Origin: Bacteroidota bacterium
GTDB taxonomy: Bacteria; Bacteroidota; Bacteroidia; Bacteroidales; VadinHA17
Reading direction: 5' to 3'
Assembly: GCA_030611395.1 (NCBI GenBank)
Contig: JAUWPX010000009.1
Span: 1-12,477, forward strand
DNA length: 12,477 bases
In this document: positions 1-8,900 of the stretch, in pieces
Layout: every line of letters begins with the position of its first letter
Numbering within the stretch: position 1 is the stretch's first letter
Program-made: the position numbers and the translations under genes
The notes under the pieces: generated by a model
The model's database searches: none
Told to the model about the DNA's origin: nothing
The model's input: only the letters and a program-made list of their open reading frames with translations

Positions 1-2
1 GC

Positions 3-1826
3 AGCGCTGGCTCCTGTGCTGATGCTGTTGATTTTATGCTCCTTACAAGTAAACCTGATACGACCTCACAACAATGAGCAAATGCAGAGATCTGTATCAG
101 TGATGGTAGTTATACTATTATTGGATCAACTTCATCAAATGGAACAATACTCTGGACAACCAGCGGTGACGGTAGTTTTGATAATGCTAGCAATGACAAT
201 CCTACCTATACAACAGGCACTGAGACCGGTAGCGTAACACTTACCAAGACTGTAAGCAGTCCCGGATCATGTGCTGATGCAATTGATTTTATGGTACTGA
301 CCCTTAATCCGGAACCAACATCAGATGCCGGACTGGATGAAGAGATCTGTATCAGTGACAGTAGCCACAGCATTACAGGATCAACATCATCCAATGGCAC
401 CATCCTATGGACCAGCAGCGGAGATGGTAGTTTTGATGCTACTGCAACTGATAATCCTGCTTATACCACAGGCAGCGAGATGGGATCAGTAACTCTTACC
501 AAGACGGTAAGCAGCGCTGGCTCATGTGCCGATGCAGTTGATTTTATGATCCTTACCCTAACTCCGGGACTAATATCAGATGCCGGAAACGGGGGTGATG
601 AATGTGACCTTGACTTTGTATTGAGTGCTACGCTAAGTATAGGCACAGGAACATGGACAAAGACATCCGGTTCAGGTAATGCAGTATTTGCACCGAATGC
701 TAATGCACCGAATGCAACAGTAACAGTTGATGCATATGATACATATCAATTTACCTGGACAGAGATAAACGGCATCTGTTCGGATGATTCTACCATCACG
801 GTAAATTTCTATGAACAGCCTCTGGCCGATGCAGGTTCTGGAGGTGACGAATGCGACCTGGATTTTGCTTTTAGTGCCACTTCCAGTGCGACTGCAGGTG
901 CGGGCAACTGGTCACAGACTTCCGGTCCGGGTACGGCAACGTTCACTCCCGGAACGGTATCACCCAATGCAGTAGTGACGGTCGATGTTTACGGTACCTA
1001 TGAGTTTATCTGGACAGAGATCAATGGCACCTGCTCGGACAATTCCATTATCACGGTCAACTTCTATGAGCAGCCTGTAGCCAATGCAGGTCCCGGGGGA
1101 GATGAATGTGACCTTGACTTTGTATTGAATGCTACACCAAGTGCAGGCACAGGAACATGGACAAAGACAGCCGGACCGGGTATTGCATCGTTTACTCCTG
1201 ACGAATATGATCCGCAAGCTATCGTTACGGTAACCACTTACGGTACCTATGAATTTATCCGGACCGAAGTAAATGATATCTGTGCAGACGATATATCCAT
1301 AGCTGTCAATTTCTATCAGCAACCGGTTGCCAATGCCGGACCGGACCAAATCCCGGATTTCCCCCGGGAGATTACAATGCAGGCAGAATTGACAGGATCA
1401 GAGACAGGAGAATGGTCAGTCGTTTCCGGTTCAGGTGATTTTGAAGATATTCACCTGCCAATGACAAGAGTATCGGGTTTACCTGCAGGTGAAAATATTT
1501 TTTCCTGGAAGGTAACAAATGGTGTCTGTACTGATATTGATGAAATGAAAATTATAATTGACGATCTGTTGATACCTTCAGTGATCACTCCAAATGGGGA
1601 TATGAAAAATGATTATTTCGTTGTACGTGGTATTGATATTTCAAAATCCGTTGAATTAACGGTATTCAACCGCTGGTCGGCTGAAGTTTATAAGAACAAT
1701 ATGTTCCAGAACAATTGGGATGGTAGAGATCATAATGGAAATGAGCTTCCTGCAGACACCTATTTCTATATGATAAAACTGGTCGACGGAAGAGTACTGA
1801 AGGGATTTGTTGTAATTAAAAGATAA
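3..1826 (+). CDS. Repeat adhesin, 3' part, with T9SS type B (gliding-motility-associated) C-terminal domain; in-frame stop near window start
   Basis: This is the 3' part of a large secreted surface protein whose start lies outside the window. Reading in this frame gives the tail of one PKD-like module, an in-frame TGA at 75-77, then an open frame to the TAA at 1824-1826. Two modules of 85 residues (EICISD...WTTSGDGSF...GSVTLTKTVSS...CADA) are followed by three of 83-85 residues (GGDECDLDF...GTWTKT...YGTYEF.WTEING.CSDD...NFYEQP). A divergent fourth copy follows, then from about 1575 a C-terminal domain (PSVITPNGD, FNRWSAEVY, NWDG, LPADTYFY, GFVVIKR). That domain matches the CHU_C / type B T9SS sorting domain, which in this family directs export through the type IX system. 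The two Cys of each second-type module could form a disulfide. The first ATG after the TGA is at 291, mid-module and without a signal peptide, so it is an unlikely true start. The porP/sprF-like gene begins 1 bp downstream. The repeats are clearly richer in G+C than the following genes. The precise ligand is unknown. Confidence 0.85.
66..575 (+). repeat. Two tandem 255-bp PKD-like modules (type A)
   Basis: Copies span 66-320 and 321-575, with the end of a third copy at 3-65. Conserved landmarks at the same offset are EICISD (87 and 342), STSSNGTILWT, SGDGSFD, NP.YTTG, GSVTLTKTVSS and CADA.DFM.LTL. The modules resemble the PKD-like repeats common in Bacteroidota surface proteins. Very similar neighbouring copies make this stretch prone to recombination and to assembly collapse. 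Confidence 0.85.
75..77 (+). other. In-frame TGA inside the adhesin reading frame
   Basis: The module before and the module after this codon stay in the same frame and in register: Ser of the TSQQ-stop segment (66) and Ser of the TSDAG segment (321) are exactly 255 bp apart, the repeat period. The TGA sits where the next copy has GGA (Gly), so a single base change in the linker explains it. TGA also ends the OmpA-family and phosphatase genes here, so recoding is unlikely. A real nonsense mutation or a sequencing/assembly error are both possible. Confidence 0.8.
591..1343 (+). repeat. Three tandem 249-255-bp Cys-paired modules (type B)
   Basis: Copies start at GGDECDLDF: 591-839, 840-1094 and 1095-1343. 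Each ends in NFY[EQ]QP.A.AG. The first and third are strikingly similar at DNA level around GACCTTGACTTTGTATTGA and GGCACAGGAACATGGACAAA. A fourth, eroded copy (1344 to about 1570) keeps GEWSVVSGSGDF and NGVC.D before the sorting domain. Confidence 0.85.
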
Positions 1827-1827
1827 A

Positions 1828-2745
1828 ATGAAACGTTGTTTTGTTTCCATATTTGCTTTTTTGTTTACACTGTTTGCCTGGGGGCAGCTGCAGCCACTCT
1901 CTAACCAGTATATATTCAATGGTCTGGCAATAAATCCCGCGTATTCGGGAAGTCGTGAGGCGTTAAGCACGACCATGCTTTACAGAAATCAATGGGTAGG
2001 GTTGGAAGGAGCTCCAAAAACCATGTCATTCTCCATTCATGCCCCATTAAGGAAAGAAAAAATAGGGCTTGGGCTCCTGATCATAAATGATAAGATTGGG
2101 GTGACAAGTGAAACCAGTATAGTTGCAAATTATGCATACCGGATGGATATTGCTAATGGAAAGCTTGCCCTGGGGCTGGGTGCAGGATTAACTTTGATAA
2201 ATACAGCCTGGTCTGAATTAGTGGCTATTGATCCTGATGATGAACTTCTAATGGAAAATTCCCCAACCTTTCCCTTGCCGGATTTTAGTGTTGGAGCATA
2301 TTACACTACAGACAATTTTTTTATGGGTCTTTCAATACCACTATTCCTTAGTCACCAATTTAATTATACGAAAAGTAAATTTACAATACAAAATAACTTT
2401 TCTGAATATAATTATATGATTACAGCTGGAAATATTTTCGTGATAAATAACAAAATTAAGATTTTCCCCGCCTTACTGATGAAATATAATCCCGGGAATT
2501 CACCTCAAATTGACCTATATTCACATATCATCTATAGGGAAAAGTTTTGGGCAGGAATCTCATACCGAAGCAAAAGGTCGATGGTTGGAATATTCCAGTA
2601 TCAGATAAATAATCAATTGAGAATAGCCTATTCCTATGATTTTGATCTTGGGAAACTGGGCAGGTACAACAGCGGATCACATGAGATTATGATGAAATAC
2701 GATTTTAGCTATCTTTTAGAAGTAATTAGTCCGCGATACTATTAA
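1828..2745 (+). CDS. PorP/SprF family outer membrane protein
   Basis: The 305-residue protein belongs to the type IX secretion system membrane protein PorP/SprF family. It has an N-terminal signal peptide (hydrophobic core FAFLFTLFAWG, likely cut after Gln20). The family hallmark follows: LQPLSNQYIFNGLAINPAYSG, then a TTMLYRNQWVGLEGAPKT segment and HAPL. The remainder alternates short amphipathic stretches (GLGLLIINDKIG, LALGLGAGLTLI, FSVGAYYTTDNFFMGLSIP, FWAGISYRSKRSMVGIFQYQI), as expected of an outer-membrane beta-barrel. Length is normal for the family. In Flavobacterium johnsoniae, SprF is needed for export and surface attachment of the type B cargo SprB. Lying 1 bp after a type B cargo gene, this protein is inferred to be the dedicated partner of that adhesin. 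The ATG start is supported by the signal peptide directly after it. This could be called a sprF paralogue, but not the core porP. Confidence 0.93.
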   Translation: MKRCFVSIFAFLFTLFAWGQLQPLSNQYIFNGLAINPAYSGSREALSTTMLYRNQWVGLEGAPKTMSFSIHAPLRKEKIGLGLLIINDKIGVTSETSIVANYAYRMDIANGKLALGLGAGLTLINTAWSELVAIDPDDELLMENSPTFPLPDFSVGAYYTTDNFFMGLSIPLFLSHQFNYTKSKFTIQNNFSEYNYMITAGNIFVINNKIKIFPALLMKYNPGNSPQIDLYSHIIYREKFWAGISYRSKRSMVGIFQYQINNQLRIAYSYDFDLGKLGRYNSGSHEIMMKYDFSYLLEVISPRYY

Positions 2746-2756
2746 AAACCCGAGTT

Positions 2757-4913
2757 ATGAAAAAAATAGGCATTCTTTGTTTCGTTTGTCTGTGTTTTAT
2801 ATGGCCATTTGTTAGTGGACAAACTGATAACTATTCAATTCGAATAACACCCTTCAGTTCGGAAAAATATGATGAATTCTCGCCAGCCTTTTACCTGGAC
2901 GGACTTGTTTATTGTTCAAACCGTAAAACCGGCCACTTTATTTTCTATTCAGGTGAAAATAATAGAGAGAACTTTAACTTATTATTCACAAGACCTGAAG
3001 ATAGTCTCGGCTGGGAGAGTTCAGTACTGCTTGCGGAGGAATTATTAACAAGTTATCATGATGGTCCGGCATGTTTTAACAAAGAAATGAATGTGATCTA
3101 TTTTACCAGAAATTATAATGTTGAAGATAAGCTGAAGGATGTTTATGATCCTCAAAACAAACTTGGCATTTTTTCTGCTGAGTTTAACGGAGGAAAATGG
3201 ACCAATATGAAACCATTCAAATACAATGATCCCAATTATTCATTTCTATCACCGGTACTCTCCCTGGATGAAGGCAGATTATATTTTGCTTCTGATAAAC
3301 CGGGAGGATCCGGAGGTGCCGATCTCTATTATTGTAACCGGAGTAATGATGATTGGGAAGAACCGGTCAACATTGGCAAGGCTGTCAATACCAGCGGAAA
3401 TGAGTCCTTTCCTTTTATCAGCGATGAGGGTGATTTAATCTTTGCTTCAGATGGTCATCATGGTCTGGGTGGGAAAGATATTTACTATACAAGGGAAATA
3501 AACGGCGGGTGGATAACTCCCATTCCTTTGGAACCACCCATAAACTCAACAAAAGATGATTTCGGTTTGATCGCAACAGGGAATATGGAAGAGGGTTATT
3601 TCTCATCAAGCCGTGATGAAAGTGACGACATATACTATTTTAAGACAGAATTCCCCCAGTTCTTTAATTGTGATAGCCTTCAGGATAATCAGTATTGTTT
3701 TTTGTTTTATGATGAAGGGAATCTGGATCTTGATACGCTGCCTTTACGATATGAATGGGATTTAGGAGATGGTACAAAAGAAATCGGTTTGGAAGTGGAA
3801 CATTGCTATTCCGGCCCGGGTGAATACACAATACAACTAAGCATAATAGACAACAATACCGGTAACACATTCTTTACTCAATCCTCCTACGTATATGAAC
3901 TTAAAGATGTTATTCAACCTTTCATAAATTCACAGGATGTAAGTATAATTGAAACAAAGATCAAATTTGATGGCTTGCGTACCAATTTGCCGGATTTCAA
4001 CATTGCTGAATATATATGGGATTTCGGAGATGGATATAAGCAAAAAGGTCCAGAGGCAGAACATAGCTATAATAATACAGGTGAATATATCGTACAACTG
4101 GGATTATTAAGCGATAAAGATAGCTTAGGGATTTCCTCCAGATCTTGTGTTTATAAAAAAATAGTAATCCTGGAGGATTACCAGGCGATGGCAATATATA
4201 CAGCCAAAGCAAAAGGAGAACTCACAGCGTTACCGGAAATTGAAGAATCAGATCAATCTGAAGTTAATAATCTGTATTCTTACCAGGATGCCCTCCGGCA
4301 AAATGCTGTTTTTCGCGTGGAAATTCTTACCACAGATACTCAATTATCAATTGATACAAGTTTATTTGATCCCCTTAGAGGAGAATATGACATCAGGGAA
4401 ATCTATTTGAAAGGTGAGAACTTATATAGTTATACCGTTGGTGAAGAAAAGGACGTTCTGGAAACATATTCAATTTATAATGAACTGATTGATCTTGGTT
4501 ATAATAATGCACGGGTAAAAAGTTATATCCTTGCAGATATGGCAGAAGAAGAATTAATTGAACTGACCAAGGCTTTTGGAGAGTTTGCAGATGCGCTTTT
4601 CGAATTTGATAAAGACAGAATTACAACGGCTTCCTATCCGATCCTGGATCGACTGGTAGAAATTATGAATAAATATCCTTTCATTAAAGTTGAAATTGCA
4701 GCACATACAGATAACATGGGGTCTTTTGAATACAATATGAATCTTTCCCGGAGACGTGTACAATCAATGGTGGATTACCTGGCAGGAAAAGGAATTAGTG
4801 AGCACAGAATAATCGGGAAAGGTTATGGAGAATCCAGACCGATTGCTACTAATAATACAGAAAAGGGCAGGGCAATGAACAGAAGGGTGGAATTCATCGT
4901 TATCAATAAATGA
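2757..4913 (+). CDS. OmpA family protein with PD40 propeller, two PKD domains and SPOR-like segment (PorE/SprE-like architecture)
   Basis: This 718-residue envelope protein starts 11 bp after the porP/sprF-like gene. Residues 1-21 form a signal peptide ending in FVSG-Q, with no lipobox. Residues about 35-300 are a PD40 beta-propeller: YDEFSPAFYLDGLVYCSNRKTG, then LYFASDKPGGSGGADLYY from residue 175, then FASDGHHGLGGKDIYY. Two PKD domains follow, with YEWDLGDG at 332 and YIWDFGDG at 419, each ending in a GEY[TI][IV]QL strand. A SPOR-like segment lies at about 519-590 (FRVEILTT, LYSYTVGEE, GYNNARVKSY). The C-terminal OmpA domain at 613-718 keeps the peptidoglycan-binding pair Asp652 and Arg667, spaced 15 residues as in E. 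coli OmpA. The family anchors envelope complexes to peptidoglycan. Beside a cargo and a PorP/SprF gene, a periplasmic scaffold for that secretion or attachment unit is the best inference. The SPOR assignment is the least certain part. Confidence 0.9.
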   Translation: MKKIGILCFVCLCFIWPFVSGQTDNYSIRITPFSSEKYDEFSPAFYLDGLVYCSNRKTGHFIFYSGENNRENFNLLFTRPEDSLGWESSVLLAEELLTSYHDGPACFNKEMNVIYFTRNYNVEDKLKDVYDPQNKLGIFSAEFNGGKWTNMKPFKYNDPNYSFLSPVLSLDEGRLYFASDKPGGSGGADLYYCNRSNDDWEEPVNIGKAVNTSGNESFPFISDEGDLIFASDGHHGLGGKDIYYTREINGGWITPIPLEPPINSTKDDFGLIATGNMEEGYFSSSRDESDDIYYFKTEFPQFFNCDSLQDNQYCFLFYDEGNLDLDTLPLRYEWDLGDGTKEIGLEVEHCYSGPGEYTIQLSIIDNNTGNTFFTQSSYVYELKDVIQPFINSQDVSIIETKIKFDGLRTNLPDFNIAEYIWDFGDGYKQKGPEAEHSYNNTGEYIVQLGLLSDKDSLGISSRSCVYKKIVILEDYQAMAIYTAKAKGELTALPEIEESDQSEVNNLYSYQDALRQNAVFRVEILTTDTQLSIDTSLFDPLRGEYDIREIYLKGENLYSYTVGEEKDVLETYSIYNELIDLGYNNARVKSYILADMAEEELIELTKAFGEFADALFEFDKDRITTASYPILDRLVEIMNKYPFIKVEIAAHTDNMGSFEYNMNLSRRRVQSMVDYLAGKGISEHRIIGKGYGESRPIATNNTEKGRAMNRRVEFIVINK

Positions 4914-4918
4914 TTAAC

Positions 4919-4948
4919 TTGATCTGAAAGTGGTAAAGTATTCTTTTG
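4919..4948 (+). promoter_or_regulatory. Possible Bacteroidota-type promoter
   Basis: In the 77-bp gap, TTG at 4919-4921 is followed after 19 bp by TTCTTTTG at 4941-4948. This partly resembles the Bacteroidota -33 TTTG / -7 TAnnTTTG pattern; the second base of the -7 box is T instead of A. It would lie about 45 bp upstream of the ATG at 4991. In AT-rich DNA such matches arise often, so this is only a suggestion that genes four and five may have their own start point. Confidence 0.22.
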
Positions 4949-4990
4949 ATAAGAAAAATATTCTTAATTTCGAATAACATATTAAATTTT

Positions 4991-5974
4991 ATGGAGAATA
5001 GAAACAAAATTTACTGGATAACAATACTATTTATTTTAACTGTATACAATCTTTACTCCCAATCTGCACCGGCAGCTGAGGAAAATATTGATTACCTGGT
5101 TACTTTTGGCGCCAATGCTGATAAATCGTGGGGAGATGATGATTTTTGTCAGATATTTTTCTTCCGCGTTCCCACGAACCAAACAGAGCCCATATATGTT
5201 CGTGTTTTTGACCCTGATACAGGAGGCGAATTGGATGAAGGAAAAGGAGAATTTGATACGCAAGTTAGTTTTTCAGTTTACGGGGGAGAAGGATGTTGGT
5301 CGAATGAAGATGCCCAGGGGGTTGATCCGATAGGGGATTATAAAAGTGGTAATTTACTGGCTTCCAGAACTTTCAAAATAAGTAATAAATATGATAACAT
5401 GTGGTATACTTTCGGTCCTTTTAATCCTTTTGAGGGGGAGTTTGTTGAAAAATTTGACGGGCGGATTTTTAAAATTATCGCCGAAGGACTATCCGGAGAT
5501 GACGGAAATTTATACAAATATTTCTTAAGTACCAGCCCGAAAGAAAATAAAGAGGTTGAAGGAGGTAATATTTTCACGTACGAATATACATTCCGACTAT
5601 CAAATAATCAAAACAATGTGTCCCAGATATATCCATACATTGATGACAGGACTATCTCAATCGAAATCTCAAATTACGATTGGGATGATGATGGATTTAT
5701 ACGAATTGTATCGGTTGCCAAGAATGGGGTATTATGTGAAACTTCAGGAGAAAGTAATTGGGTGGTAAGAGAATTTCCAATAATCGAAGAAGAAAAAAAT
5801 ACATCGATTGAAATCCAGTTTGTTAAAAACCGGACAAAACTGATAAGAAATAATAATGTAGTAGTAACCGTACAAAATCAATATGGTGACCTTTTACCAT
5901 TTTTCGTGGTTCCTATTGGTGGTATACCGGTTTATAACCCGAAGATACGAATGAAAGTGATTGATAAAAGATAA
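4991..5974 (+). CDS. Secreted protein of unknown function, 327 aa
   Basis: The family is not recognised. The ATG at 4991 is preferred over a TTG at 4946, because a clean signal peptide follows it directly (MENRNKIYWITILFILTVYN, then LYSQ-S, likely cut after Gln24). The TTG version would only add an odd 15-residue leader. The mature protein is acidic and rich in predicted beta strands (PIYVRVFDPDTGG, TQVSFSVYGGEGCW, FTYEYTFRLS, TISIEISNYDWDDDGFIRIVS, VVVTVQNQYG). This is compatible with one or more beta-sandwich domains. The Asp-rich patches (GDDDF, YDWDDDGF) might bind calcium; that is inference. It has no C-terminal T9SS domain and no lipobox, so periplasmic or outer-membrane-associated location is likely. 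It follows the OmpA-family gene by 77 bp and ends 5 bp before the sensor phosphatase gene, so it is probably co-expressed with that gene. Confidence 0.8.
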   Translation: MENRNKIYWITILFILTVYNLYSQSAPAAEENIDYLVTFGANADKSWGDDDFCQIFFFRVPTNQTEPIYVRVFDPDTGGELDEGKGEFDTQVSFSVYGGEGCWSNEDAQGVDPIGDYKSGNLLASRTFKISNKYDNMWYTFGPFNPFEGEFVEKFDGRIFKIIAEGLSGDDGNLYKYFLSTSPKENKEVEGGNIFTYEYTFRLSNNQNNVSQIYPYIDDRTISIEISNYDWDDDGFIRIVSVAKNGVLCETSGESNWVVREFPIIEEEKNTSIEIQFVKNRTKLIRNNNVVVTVQNQYGDLLPFFVVPIGGIPVYNPKIRMKVIDKR

Positions 5975-5979
5975 AACCT

Positions 5980-8900
5980 TTGAAGCTAAGAAGACTACAT
6001 ATTAATAATTACATCTGCTTTAAAGGAGTTATTCTTGCCATATTATTATGGTTTTCTGCACCTGCCTACCCGCAGGTCTATAGGGTTATCGAATTCGGTG
6101 TAGAACAAGGAATTCCTCAACCATATATTTATTCCATAAACCAGGATAATAATGGCTATTTATGGATTGGAACAGGGAATGGTTTGTCCAGATTTAATGG
6201 TTTAAATTTTGAAACCTTTACTACCAATGATTCTCTGGCAGATGATTTTATTACCTGTAGTTATAAAAGTGAAGACGGTGTTTGGTTTGGTCATATGAAT
6301 GGTGGCATTACCTTTTATAACGGAAAAGGATTTAATAAAATCCTTACGGCAGATCAGGGAAAGAGCTCGATAACAGATATTGTTGAAGCGGCCGATGGTC
6401 AAATCTGGTTTAGCACACAGACGCACGGTTTAGTGGTAATAAAGGATCAATTTGAGGTTGAACCCTTTAACATGATTCAGGATCAAATACCCATTTTTTC
6501 CTTTAATTTTCTTAATCCCGATGAGATTATTATCGGTTCAGTAAACGGCCTGATCCATTGTTCTTTGGATAAGTTAACAGGTCAGATACAAATTATCCAA
6601 CAAATTAAGGGTATTCCTGAATCCGGGATACAGGATATTACCAAAATAAGAGATAATACTGGTTTTTATATAACCACCCGGAATGAAGGTGTTTTTCGGT
6701 TAAACAGGGAAGGGGAGGATTTTGTCGTTGTGCAAATTGGATTAGGTCTTGATATTGAAATTGAGGGTGCGCAAGGAGTATATGAAGATAGCAGATCAAA
6801 TTTATGGATCAGCACGTTTGGCAACGGGCTGTACAAATTAATTTATTCATCATCAGAGGGATTTAAGGAGGCGATTAATTATAATGAAAGCAATGGTCTG
6901 AAAACCAATAATGTAAAAGTTGTACATGAGGACATTGAAGGAAACATTTGGATAGGCGAATTTGGAACCGGCCTGGCAAGATTAATAGAAGAAGCTTTCA
7001 CCTTCTATTCCTTCGATGAAGATAAATATGGGAATAATATTTATTCTATTTATGTTGATGATTATTATAAATGGGTTGGAACAGAAAAAGGTCTTATTAA
7101 AATTGACCTGTCTAAAGACAAAAAGATTACTTTTTATGGAATAGACTGTGGCTTACCACAGGATAAAATTTCAGCAATACATCCTGTAGATGGAGAAGAT
7201 ATATGGGTTGGGACCGAAAATAATGGATTATACCGGATGCAGGCTGATAGGGAAAAATTCTATCCTTATTTTATTAGTGAAGGAACTCTTGAGAAATCCA
7301 TCAATACAATAACAGGGATGGAGGATCAAATTTGGGTTGCTACGAAAAAGGGTGTCTGTAACATAGATTTATCCACCAATTATATTCAATGGTTTACTAT
7401 CAATCAGGGTGGTCTTCCTCATAATAACATAAATCATTTATTTATTGATTCAAAAGGTAAAATATGGATATCGACCCTTAGTAATACTCTCTGTTTTATA
7501 CAAAATAATATGGTTGAGAAAATAGAAATCTCCAGTATAGGAGTATTGAATATTAGATCCGTAACCGAAGATACAGATCATAATATTTGGGTGGGAACCG
7601 ATGGAAATGGCATTTATAAAATACAAAAGGATTCAATATTAAATGTTACATCCAGGGAAGGATTACTGTCTGATTATTGTTATTCGTTAATTGGGGATAA
7701 GCAAAACCATATTTGGGTTACTCATAGAGGCGGAATGAGCAAAGTCGCAACAAAAGATTATTTTATAAAACCGCTACAGGAAAATGTTGGGATAAACAGA
7801 AGCACTGAGTTTAATGTAAATGCAACTTTCATTGATAAATACGGGATTGTGTGGTTTGGATCAAATAATGGCATTCTGACTTATAATCCGTCATTAGAAA
7901 ATATAATATCATTAGCCCCCTCGTTAAGTTTTACTTCTGTTAGCATTAATAACGAAAAAACAGATCTTACAGAGGATTTAATATTGCCACCTGGACGATA
8001 CAAAATCAAAATTGACTTTATTGGAATAAGTCTGAAGGCCCCCGGTTTGGTTAAATATCAGTATAAATTAGAAGGTTATGATGATTACTGGTCTGATCCA
8101 ATATCAGATAATTCTGTATCTTATAATAGGTTGATCGATGGTAATTACACTTTTCAGTTGATAGCTTGTAACTGTGATGGAACCTTTACAGAAAAGCCTT
8201 TAAAACTTAATATTACCATTAAGAGACCTGTTTGGAAACAGTGGTGGTTTTATGTAATCACAATTATTTTCATTATGAGTCTTGTTATCTCATATATTAA
8301 AAGGCGTGAATATAATCTTTTAAGAGAAAAAAGGGTTCTTGAAGAAAAAGTAATGGAACGAACCGAGGAAGTCGTCCGTCAAAAAGATGAACTTGAAATA
8401 CAACGTGACGCAATAGAAGAGCAACGGGATCTCATTAAAGTAAAAAACAAAAACATTACTGACAGTATTAGATACGCCAGCAACATACAGTCTGCCGTAT
8501 TCCCTCCTCTTAATCTTTTGGATAAATTACTTGTTAATAATTTTATTATCAATAGACCTAAAGATATTGTTAGTGGCGATTTTTACTGGTTAACCAAGAG
8601 GAACGGAAAAATCATTGTTACGGTTGCCGATTGTACTGGCCATGGAGTACCGGGAGCATTTATGAGTATGCTTGGAATTACCTTTTTAAATGAAATTGTC
8701 AACAATTTAGGTATTACCCAGGCCAATGAAATATTATATCATCTCTGTGAAAATGTAATAATTGCATTGAGACAAACCAGCATAGAAGAAACAACACATG
8801 ACGGGATGGATATTGCATTATGTGTCATTGATCATAAAAAAAACCGGTTGCAATTTTCCGGTGCTTTTAATCCGTTGTTGCTAATTCGGAATAATGAGAT

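Noticed and set aside
75..77. TGA read as glycine (alternative genetic code)
   Set aside because: TGA terminates the OmpA-family gene (4911-4913), the phosphatase gene (9208-9210) and the transposase gene at natural domain ends, so the standard bacterial code applies.
16..237. 73-codon + strand open frame at the left edge
   Set aside because: It overlaps the adhesin frame, which keeps the repeat sequence and period; the 73-codon frame gives no recognisable protein.
960..1349. 129-codon - strand open frame inside the adhesin repeats
   Set aside because: It is a mirror of the repeats, with Gly-, Tyr- and Cys-rich low-quality sequence, and lies fully within a well-supported gene.
4946..4990. 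TTG start giving a 15-residue longer N-terminus for the secreted protein
   Set aside because: The ATG at 4991 is followed at once by a normal signal peptide; the extension overlaps the putative promoter.
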